5,109 nt of DNA from Spirochaetales bacterium (GTDB lineage Bacteria > Spirochaetota > Spirochaetia > Treponematales > Rectinemataceae). The stretch lies in contig JADLKI010000014.1 in NCBI GenBank assembly GCA_015657395.1, positions 143,192-148,300 of the forward strand, read 5' to 3'. The stretch's first letter is position 1. Every line of letters begins with the position of its first letter. The position numbers were made by a program, and so were the translations under genes. The notes under the pieces are model-generated. The model saw only the letters and a program-made list of their open reading frames with translations, was not told the DNA's origin and did not search any database. This document shows, one piece after another, positions 1 to 4,702 of the stretch.

Positions 1-585
1 GATCGTCTCTTTTGTGTAATCAACGACATAATCGGCACCCAATGATTCTACCAGTTCTACATTATCAGTGCCGCATACTCCGGTTACTTCAGCTCCATAA
101 TACTTGGCAAGCTGTACGGCAAAAGAGCCGACTCCGCCACTTGCTCCATTGATAAGTACTTTCGCCCCCTTTGTTATCTTTCCTTTATCGCGTAACGCTT
201 GTAATGCCGTTACCGCCGCCATTGGGAGCGCTGCAGCAGTTTCAAAGGAAATACCGGTTGGTTTCTTTACGAGGATGTGTTCGGGTGCTGCGACATATTC
301 TGCAAAACCACCGAAACCACAGCCCGATAAGTCGCCAACTATTTCATCGTCTACGTTTAACTCTCTGGCATGCGTACCTTTCTGAACAATTGTGCCAGCA
401 ATATCCGATCCAAAGATTTTCTTCTTTGGGACTATTCCGAGCTTCATTGAACGATAATCCGCTGCATTGATTGATACGGCGTTTACTTTGATCAATACCT
501 CGTCATCTTTGGGAATCGGCTTTTCTATCTCACGAAGTACAAGATGATCGGGCCTAAGCTTTTTATTGTAAATAATGGCTTTCAC
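1..585 (-). CDS. MDR-family NAD(P)-dependent dehydrogenase / quinone oxidoreductase-like protein, 3' end outside window
   Basis: The first 195 residues are visible; the family usually has about 310-340, so roughly the C-terminal third is missing beyond the left edge. The start is GTG at 583-585, supported by an excellent ribosome binding site (AGGAGG, 5 nt upstream). The N-terminal part is the GroES-like domain: VLIKVNAVSINAADYRSMK (about 29-48), then FGSDIAGTI (58-66) and GFGGFAEYV (90-98), all typical of the family. The nucleotide-binding Rossmann loop is GASGGVGSFAVQLAK (147-161). The conserved cysteine and histidine ligands of zinc alcohol dehydrogenases are not evident, which fits the zinc-independent quinone oxidoreductase branch; these reduce quinones, enones or related carbonyls with NAD(P)H in the cytoplasm. 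The true substrate cannot be read from the sequence. The gene lies 69 bp after the unknown gene at 655-1488 and may be read from the same transcript, as no promoter was seen in the gap. Confidence 0.9.
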   Translation of the reverse strand, partial: MKAIIYNKKLRPDHLVLREIEKPIPKDDEVLIKVNAVSINAADYRSMKLGIVPKKKIFGSDIAGTIVQKGTHARELNVDDEIVGDLSGCGFGGFAEYVAAPEHILVKKPTGISFETAAALPMAAVTALQALRDKGKITKGAKVLINGASGGVGSFAVQLAKYYGAEVTGVCGTDNVELVESLGADYVVDYTKETI

Positions 586-590
586 AATTT

Positions 591-596
591 CCTCCT
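591..596 (-). promoter_or_regulatory. Strong ribosome binding site of the dehydrogenase gene
   Basis: On the minus strand AGGAGG is followed by a 5-nt spacer (AAATT) and then GTG. This perfect Shine-Dalgarno match decides the GTG start; no ATG in that frame is placed to serve instead. Confidence 0.85.
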
Positions 597-614
597 TTTG
601 CCCCGAAGATCTGT

Positions 615-653
615 CTGACATGCGCATAGCGCGAGGCGTGCATAGCGACTCAG
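615..653. repeat. Imperfect nested palindrome with a duplicated 8-mer, after a stop codon
   Basis: The 69-bp gap between the unknown gene and the dehydrogenase is GC-rich. On the minus strand the order is CTGA, 6 nt, ATGC, 1 nt, CGC, loop CTC, GCG, 6 nt, GCAT, 1 nt, TCAG, so three short arms pair around a central loop. The 8-mer GCATAGCG (plus strand) occurs at 624-631 and again at 640-647, 16 bp apart. No T-run follows, so a classical intrinsic terminator is not supported. The palindrome begins one base past the TGA of the upstream gene. Its role is unknown; RNA 3'-end folding or a decayed repeat are both possible. Confidence 0.4.
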
Positions 654-654
654 G

Positions 655-1488
655 TCAAATCGACATATTGACCGCATTTTTATGGATACGTTTTTGAGAT
701 GCAATAGTATCGGGTATTGAATCTTTCCCATATGGGCATCTTTTGGTTATGGTAAAAAGATGATTATTGCAAAGACGACATGGTCCCTCTGTCCGTTCGA
801 AATGTCTGTCTTGACTGTAGAACTTCAGAGTTCCTCTTTTAAATTCTTCGACAATAATTGAAGCGATCATATCGTATGGCTCTATCGGCATCTTTTTTAG
901 ATCATCCCATGCGTCTTTCATGTCCTCTTTATTTGCATGAATATTGTCGAGAGCTATTAAGACTTGTCCATCGTCCGGCTTCGCGTTCAAGAGCTTGGCT
1001 GCATCCGGCCATTTCTGCTGAAATGCTTTCCACTCATCAAGAGAAAATGCATAACAACTGGTAAAATTAATGGGATATGAGAAATGGGGCGAAATAATAA
1101 TACATGTTTTCAAATTTGAGTTATCGACTGACATCATGACATGGTTTTGCAGGGTAAACTTCAGCCATGCATAGGGGCCAACAAGATTATTGGGATTTAT
1201 CCCGATTGTCATGATAGGTGCTCTCCGGCAGCCTCCGGTGAGTGCCGGCACCGTAAAACGGTTCCCGTTTGTCCTCGCATCAATTTTCCTTATTTCCTCC
1301 GGCTTTACTGTTCTTTTGGTTTTTTCATGAATCCAGCCATACGCAAACCAGGGCCCGAAATATTGATTGAAGTAACGACAGGGATGAGTCTGCTCATCAT
1401 ATGTCTCGCGCATTGCTTTACATGTCATGACTTCCCATGCAAGCTGCACTTCTACAGAAAGATTGGAATCAAAATCTTTATCATTCAT
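655..1488 (-). CDS. Cysteine-rich conserved-looking protein of unknown function (277 aa)
   Basis: I do not recognise the family with confidence. The protein is soluble, with no signal peptide or membrane segment. Notable segments are HPCRYFNQYFGPWFAYGW (35-52), GGCRRAPIMTIGINPN (85-100), and a C-terminal cysteine cluster CRLC (237-240) with a further CPYG (251-254), i.e. C-x2-C-x10-C. With Cys37 and Cys87 these could bind a metal or an iron-sulphur cluster (inference). The hydrophobic strand ending in GINPN resembles the first strand and loop of the uracil-DNA-glycosylase superfamily, some members of which carry an Fe-S cluster, but the match is weak and I do not assign that function. The ATG start is supported by GGAGG at 1495-1499 with a 6-nt spacer after it. 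The gene follows the E2-like gene by 72 bp and precedes the dehydrogenase by 69 bp. The full-length intact frame with a good RBS makes it a real gene. Confidence 0.85.
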   Translation of the reverse strand: MNDKDFDSNLSVEVQLAWEVMTCKAMRETYDEQTHPCRYFNQYFGPWFAYGWIHEKTKRTVKPEEIRKIDARTNGNRFTVPALTGGCRRAPIMTIGINPNNLVGPYAWLKFTLQNHVMMSVDNSNLKTCIIISPHFSYPINFTSCYAFSLDEWKAFQQKWPDAAKLLNAKPDDGQVLIALDNIHANKEDMKDAWDDLKKMPIEPYDMIASIIVEEFKRGTLKFYSQDRHFERTEGPCRLCNNHLFTITKRCPYGKDSIPDTIASQKRIHKNAVNMSI

Positions 1489-1493
1489 ACATA

Positions 1494-1525
1494 ACCTCCA
1501 TGGAAGTGCTGATTACGATGGAGAT
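1494..1525 (-). promoter_or_regulatory. Ribosome binding site of the unknown gene, inside a possible hairpin
   Basis: The Shine-Dalgarno sequence GGAGG (1495-1499) stands 6 nt before the ATG at 1488. On the transcript, ATCTCCAU (1518-1525) can pair with AUGGAGGU (1494-1501): eight pairs, one of them G-U, around a 16-nt loop. The whole Shine-Dalgarno sequence would lie in the stem. The RBS itself is secure; regulation by the hairpin is inference. Confidence 0.5.
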
Positions 1526-1560
1526 GCAGAACAGTGCGCGCGATCTGCGGTTCGCCTGGT
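1526..1560. repeat. GC-rich post-stop patch with a weak inverted repeat
   Basis: This stretch follows the TAA of the E2-like gene and is about two-thirds G+C, clearly above its surroundings. On the minus strand GCAGA (1544-1548) can pair with TCTGC (1526-1530); an alternative pairing is GAAC (1550-1553) with GTTC (1529-1532). No T-run follows, so it is not called as a terminator. Confidence 0.25.
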
Positions 1561-2382
1561 TTATGTATCGAGATATTCTTCAATATCCCCCTTTTCTATT
1601 CGCTTTACTAATGAATTCATAAAGCTTCGTGCCGGCATTCCGTCGATTATATTATGATCGAATATGACGCTCATGTTGAGCACATCCCGTATTTTTATTT
1701 CTTCTCCCACGACGAGCGGCTTCTTGGTTATGGAGCCAAGAGCAATATAAAGGCTATAGGCGTTTTTTGACGGAAAGGTCCACCCTGACAACCCTCCCGT
1801 CATACTTACTGTTGCAAATCCTACGGTTCCCAGTATTTTTTTTGCCCTCATCGGCTTTTTGACGAGCCGTTCCATGAAGAGAACCCGCATAAAAGATGGG
1901 AAACCATAAAAAAATCTTAACAGCGTCTCTCCGAGCCGGGGATGGCGAGGCATAAAAAGCGTATACTCATCATCTATCTCTTCTTCTATCGCATCCTTTA
2001 TTTCCTTATCTATATCAAGAACACTTTTTGTATTTACAGCTCTTAATACGAGGGGAAAAGGAAGATAGCCGTCTTTTATTTTTCTTTCAATGGATATGGA
2101 AATGTCGACTTCATCAAAGAGAACGAGTCTTCTGTCCTTAAGTAATAGGGCCTGAACATTGTTATGCTCGGCGACAGTATCTCCAATAACCTTAATTATG
2201 TATGAGGTGAATGAAAATTCCACGCCTTTCCTGTGGATTCTCCGGATTTTTTGTCTTGCATTCGTTATATCGATCTCAAGAAGCCCCACCATGCTGATGT
2301 TTCGTTTGTGAAACCTTCCTGCATCTATGGTGGGAAGCCTGATAGCCGGATTATCGATAATTCTATAATGTCCGCTTTTCAT
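1561..2382 (-). CDS. Stand-alone 2-oxoacid dehydrogenase E2-type acyltransferase (CAT fold), no lipoyl domain
   Basis: The 273-residue protein matches the catalytic domain of dihydrolipoamide acyltransferases (E2) and chloramphenicol acetyltransferases. These move an acyl group between CoA and an acceptor, using a C-terminal histidine and aspartate. That motif is DHNIIDG (242-248), with His243 and Asp247 as the expected catalytic residues; E2 enzymes usually have DHRxxDG. Other family-like parts are LLEIDITNARQKIRRI (34-49), FSFTSYIIKVIGDTVAEH (56-73) and the glycine-rich segment MTGGLSGWTFP (194-204). There is no N-terminal lipoyl or peripheral-subunit-binding domain, and no E1 or E3 gene nearby, so a role in a 2-oxoacid dehydrogenase complex is unlikely. 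Small stand-alone members of about this length exist in other bacteria and archaea, so it is probably not truncated. The ATG at 2382 has only a weak GGGG 11 nt upstream. The frame stays open upstream to 2436 but without ATG, GTG or TTG. Substrate unknown. Confidence 0.87.
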   Translation of the reverse strand: MKSGHYRIIDNPAIRLPTIDAGRFHKRNISMVGLLEIDITNARQKIRRIHRKGVEFSFTSYIIKVIGDTVAEHNNVQALLLKDRRLVLFDEVDISISIERKIKDGYLPFPLVLRAVNTKSVLDIDKEIKDAIEEEIDDEYTLFMPRHPRLGETLLRFFYGFPSFMRVLFMERLVKKPMRAKKILGTVGFATVSMTGGLSGWTFPSKNAYSLYIALGSITKKPLVVGEEIKIRDVLNMSVIFDHNIIDGMPARSFMNSLVKRIEKGDIEEYLDT

Positions 2383-2430
2383 GAATTGAAGTGCCCCATA
2401 TGTTATATCCGAACCAATGCGTCGTTTGTT

Positions 2431-2459
2431 AGCATATCAAGTGCTTTTTTAATTTTCAA
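2431..2459 (-). promoter_or_regulatory. Candidate promoter of the E2-like gene
   Basis: On the minus strand TTGAAA (2454-2459) is followed after 17 bp by TATGCT (2431-2436), with TGA directly before it as an extended -10 element. Matches to the sigma70 consensus are 5/6 and 4/6. Transcription would begin around 2424, leaving a leader of about 40 nt. The -35 hexamer overlaps the last codons of the exported-protein gene. Short AT-rich matches like this arise by chance, so confidence is modest. Confidence 0.35.
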
Positions 2460-3030
2460 TTTTATATTTTACTCCAAAGCTGAGATTCATCAAATCTGGA
2501 TATCCTGGTATAAATGTAACTGAAAATTCCAATGATTTATTTATTTCATTGTTGAATTCTATCTCTCCGCCATACCAGATAAACCGCCATTGCCATTCAT
2601 CATCTTTCGTACCATTGAAAAAACTGAATGAGTCATCATATTCCGGCACCTCATACCAACTTCTTCGATAGATAAATGTTGGCCCTATTCCGCCATTGAC
2701 AGAGAATGTCCCTATCTTTAAGAATCTGCCTCGCAAGCCAATGTGACTAAATCCTGCAAATTTTCCTATACAATCAAAATACAACCCTTGAATGAATTTT
2801 ATCGATAGAAAGTCAAGCGGTAAAAAGTATTCTATGCCCGCGCTGACTCCAAGATTTAAAACGAACACTCCTTTATCTTCGAACTTTAAGGGCATTAAGC
2901 TGCTGTTTACCGCTCCATTTGGATGAATGCTTAACCCGAAGTATTTTAATCCTATGGCAAATTTGTCAGCATAGATTGAAGGAATATAGAGTAATCCCAA
3001 TAATAAACAGAGTATAATTCTGCGTCTCAT
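2449..3030 (-). CDS. Exported protein, probably a small outer-membrane beta-barrel (193 aa)
   Basis: The N-terminus is a clear signal peptide: MRRR, a hydrophobic core IILCLLLGLLYIPS, then a likely signal-peptidase-I cut after IYA (residue 21), giving a mature protein starting DKF. The rest is rich in glycine, aromatic residues and alternating hydrophobic/polar strands, for example FVLNLGVSAGIEYFLP, FLKIGTFSVNGGIGPTFIYR and the last strand MNLSFGVKYKIE. This pattern is typical of small outer-membrane barrels of the OmpW/OprF-like size class, although the last residue is Asn rather than Phe. No family could be named. I chose the ATG at 3030 rather than the one at 3051: the inner start gives a normal signal peptide and has an AGAGAG sequence just before it, whereas the outer one has no ribosome binding site and adds seven charged residues. 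The gene is 145 bp or more after the ADP-ribosyltransferase-like gene and 66 bp before the E2-like gene. Confidence 0.8.
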   Translation of the reverse strand: MRRRIILCLLLGLLYIPSIYADKFAIGLKYFGLSIHPNGAVNSSLMPLKFEDKGVFVLNLGVSAGIEYFLPLDFLSIKFIQGLYFDCIGKFAGFSHIGLRGRFLKIGTFSVNGGIGPTFIYRRSWYEVPEYDDSFSFFNGTKDDEWQWRFIWYGGEIEFNNEINKSLEFSVTFIPGYPDLMNLSFGVKYKIEN

Positions 3031-3094
3031 GAAATCTCTCTTGAGCTCCATTTGTTGCTGATCGGTGCCTTATCATCACTCTCCTGACACTCGC

Positions 3095-3124
3095 ACTATA
3101 AATAGTAAATAATTATAGATTATT
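3095..3124 (-). promoter_or_regulatory. Candidate promoter region of the exported-protein gene with two inverted repeats
   Basis: A perfect -10 hexamer TATAAT lies on the minus strand at 3112-3117. The best -35 candidate, TTAACA at 3138-3143, is 20 bp away, which is too far for a good sigma70 promoter. Two AT-rich inverted repeats sit here: AATAAT-N5-ATTATT (3108-3124), over the -10, and ACTAT-N2-ATAGT (3095-3106), over the expected start point. They could form an operator, but AT-rich DNA yields such repeats readily. The remainder of the gap down to the start codon shows nothing further. Confidence 0.35.
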
Positions 3125-3165
3125 GATGAGTCATAAATGTTAATTCTCTGCAAGTATTCAATGAA

Positions 3166-3191
3166 ATTACCGGCGCAAGCGTCCACCTAAT
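3166..3191. repeat. Imperfect palindrome after the ADP-ribosyltransferase-like gene
   Basis: Five bases after the TAA stop, the minus strand can pair ATTA with TAAT at the ends, then GG with CC and CG with CG around a CTTG loop, with small internal bulges. It is followed by TTTC only, so it is at best a weak terminator. Confidence 0.25.
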
Positions 3192-3195
3192 GTAT

Positions 3196-4173
3196 TTAAA
3201 AAACGCCCTTATCTGGTCTACAGAATAATAAAAACTCTTTCTCATCATATTTTTTATTCATGGCGCTTGTCTCAAGGCAGCTCATGAAGATTTCATTGAT
3301 GTGTGTCTTTCTTTTTAAAATGTACGATACTTCTTTGTCATTATTCTCTTCGATTTCTGCTAAGTCTTTTGCCACCGAATATTCGGATGTCCACGACGAA
3401 AAAGCTTTCGGGAAGAGCGTCCATGGATAGGATGAACTCATGCCGCGGTATAAAGGTATGGTTTCGATAGTGTTGGATAAGAATAATGCCCGAATAAAGG
3501 CCAGTCTTTTTATGATGTATTGTTTAAAATCATGTCCTGAGGGAAGGGGGTCGAGAGGCCTTGCAAGCCTGCCGCGATATTCAACGAATCCCATATTGGC
3601 CAGAGCAATGAAGAGATGCTTGAGCCATTCTCCTGCATACGGATTGGAAACGATCACTTCCGAAGTCTGTTGTTCGATGAGAGAGAGGCCATTTATGTTT
3701 ATATAATCTTGAAATATATCATGAATGGCATTTTTCATTTCGAATAGCGCCGAGAGGGTAGTGCAGTGTTCAAAGCATATACTATGAGCCGTAATGATTT
3801 CTTGTGCTTGTTTGTTGACTTCATGTTCTGTTTGGGTTTTTGTACGGGATAAAGGCTTTATATGAAGCTTTCTCTCATATTTTTTTATTGTACCTGAATA
3901 ATACTCTTGCATATCTTCGCTGAGTTCAGAGGAATCTTTTTCGAATTGAAAGTCTGTAATCGCTTCAAACGGCAATTCCCACACCGCACCAGCATCTTCA
4001 AAATCAGATATTTCCCAATAGAATAGGGCGTAGTGGGGATCGGTTTTTATTATTTTCCCCGGAGTTCTGCGGTCATCGAGATATCTGCCTTTGTTGTTTT
4101 CAACGAGGTATTTAATGTGGCCCTCGAAATAGGCCGAATCAGGGCTAGTGAGATTTTTTGTTTGGTATTGCAT
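3196..4173 (-). CDS. Putative arginine-type ADP-ribosyltransferase with an unrecognised N-terminal region (325 aa)
   Basis: The C-terminal third (about 235-325) shows, in the right order, the three signatures of the R-S-E class of mono-ADP-ribosyltransferases, which transfer ADP-ribose from NAD+ to a protein or other target. They are LYRGM (241-245, with Arg243), SSWTS (259-263, the S-T-S motif) and DEKEFLLF (310-317, with the E-x-E pair Glu311 and Glu313; Glu313 would be catalytic). The strand EVSYILKR (281-288) lies between the last two, as in the family. Residues 1-110 form a separate, charged and aromatic region (FYWEISDFEDAGAVWELPFE, 51-70) that I do not recognise. Residues 115-235 look mostly helical. 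There is no signal peptide, so the protein is cytoplasmic unless secreted by a specialised system. The ATG is fixed by an in-frame TAG four codons upstream. It has no clear Shine-Dalgarno sequence, which fits the short leader described at the promoter. It could be a toxin, an effector or a regulatory modifier; no immunity or antitoxin gene is obvious. Confidence 0.8.
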   Translation of the reverse strand: MQYQTKNLTSPDSAYFEGHIKYLVENNKGRYLDDRRTPGKIIKTDPHYALFYWEISDFEDAGAVWELPFEAITDFQFEKDSSELSEDMQEYYSGTIKKYERKLHIKPLSRTKTQTEHEVNKQAQEIITAHSICFEHCTTLSALFEMKNAIHDIFQDYININGLSLIEQQTSEVIVSNPYAGEWLKHLFIALANMGFVEYRGRLARPLDPLPSGHDFKQYIIKRLAFIRALFLSNTIETIPLYRGMSSSYPWTLFPKAFSSWTSEYSVAKDLAEIEENNDKEVSYILKRKTHINEIFMSCLETSAMNKKYDEKEFLLFCRPDKGVF

Positions 4174-4185
4174 ATAGAGGCTCTA

Positions 4186-4214
4186 ATAATACTTGCAGAA
4201 ATAGTATGTATCAA
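4186..4214 (-). promoter_or_regulatory. Near-consensus sigma70-type promoter of the ADP-ribosyltransferase-like gene
   Basis: On the minus strand TTGATA (4209-4214) and TATTAT (4186-4191) are separated by exactly 17 bp; each matches the consensus at 5 of 6 positions. Only 12 nt separate the -10 element from the ATG at 4173. Transcription should therefore start about 4-6 nt before the start codon, giving a nearly leaderless message, in agreement with the absence of a Shine-Dalgarno sequence. Confidence 0.6.
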
Positions 4215-4246
4215 TCTCAGCGCGCTGGAGTGAATCACCTAGCCAT

Positions 4247-4281
4247 GTGCACGAGCTGCGGGACGCAAGTGGCCCGTGTAC
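4247..4281. repeat. 35-bp imperfect palindrome immediately after the GNAT stop codon
   Basis: On the minus strand the arms GTACACGGGC and GCTCGTGCAC pair over 10 positions with one mismatch and one G-U. Inside them TGCG pairs with CGCA around a TCC loop, with a 4-nt bulge (CACT) on one side. The structure starts at the first base after the TAA. There is no T-run behind it, so it is not a standard intrinsic terminator, but it could stabilise the 3' end of the tyrS-GNAT message. Confidence 0.45.
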
Positions 4282-4683
4282 TTATTTCCTGTTCTCATAC
4301 CTTCTTATCATCATCCCATATGATTCTGTCATACCGAACTGCCTGTAGAAGGCTTGCATCTCTCTATCGCAGGTAAGATCTGTACAGGCCATGTCTTTTG
4401 TTTTCTCCAGCATTAATTCCATGAGCCTTTTCCCTATTCCCTGTTTTTGATATTCAGCAATTACTTCAAGATAGGGGATAAAAGCCCAGTGGAGTTTGTC
4501 GGAAAGCGCGGTGATGATGCCTACGATCTTTTTCTGCGCTTTATCAACTGCAAGAATGGTATAAGTGCTGTTTTTTATTATGGTGCGTAATTGCAGCGCC
4601 GTGAGAGGCTGTTTCCACCCTTCACAGAAACCATCCAGTGAGTAATGTTTTAGTCCCCGGAGAGACTCGGTATAGCTGATCAT
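4282..4683 (-). CDS. GNAT-family N-acetyltransferase (133 aa)
   Basis: GNAT enzymes transfer an acetyl group from acetyl-CoA to an amine of a small molecule or protein. The acetyl-CoA pyrophosphate-binding motif A is clear: the strand LEVIAEYQ is followed by QKQGIG (79-84), the Q/R-x-x-G-x-G/A signature, and then helix KRLMELMLEK. The preceding strands (TILAVD, IVGIITALSD) and the C-terminal DREMQAFYRQFGM (106-118, motif B-like) complete the fold. The length is normal for a single-domain member. I chose the ATG at 4683 over that at 4689: GAGGG at 4690-4694 lies 6 nt before the inner ATG, while it touches the outer one. The gene begins 19 bp after the tyrS stop, so the two are probably co-transcribed. 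The substrate is not predictable. Confidence 0.9.
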   Translation of the reverse strand: MISYTESLRGLKHYSLDGFCEGWKQPLTALQLRTIIKNSTYTILAVDKAQKKIVGIITALSDKLHWAFIPYLEVIAEYQKQGIGKRLMELMLEKTKDMACTDLTCDREMQAFYRQFGMTESYGMMIRRYENRK

Positions 4684-4689
4684 TTTCAT

Positions 4690-4694
4690 CCCTC
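4690..4694 (-). promoter_or_regulatory. Ribosome binding site that decides the GNAT start
   Basis: On the minus strand GAGGG stands 6 nt before the ATG at 4681-4683. The alternative ATG at 4687-4689 directly abuts it and would be too close for initiation. Confidence 0.6.
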
Positions 4695-4702
4695 ACTCGT
4701 TG

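Noticed and set aside
104..470. Two plus-strand open frames opposite the dehydrogenase gene
   Set aside because: They lie antisense to a clear MDR-family coding frame, have no ribosome binding sites and show no protein-like motifs.
1141..1657. Plus-strand open frames opposite the unknown gene and its upstream gap
   Set aside because: They are shadows of the minus-strand gene, which has a good RBS and a patterned protein; the plus-strand products have no recognisable features.
2383..2436. Possible N-terminal extension of the E2-like protein (in-frame, starting YANKRRIGSD)
   Set aside because: The frame is open but has no ATG, GTG or TTG; the family N-terminus already fits the ATG at 2382. 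A frameshift joining the ATG at 2435 cannot be excluded but lacks support.
3031..3051. Earlier ATG for the exported protein
   Set aside because: It has no ribosome binding site and would put a charged seven-residue tail in front of a normal signal peptide.
3166..3191. Intrinsic terminator after the ART-like gene
   Set aside because: The stem is short and bulged and only three T residues follow, so it is listed as a palindrome only.
4050..4238. Minus-strand 62-codon frame overlapping the start of the ART-like gene
   Set aside because: It overlaps the strong promoter and the start of the longer ART-like frame, has no RBS, and its product has no domain-like pattern.
615..4281. Integron-type attC sites in the GC-rich gaps between same-strand genes
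   Set aside because: No paired RYYYAAC/GTTRRRY core sites border the palindromes; the one GTTAGAT match near 4702 is formed by the tyrS stop codon.
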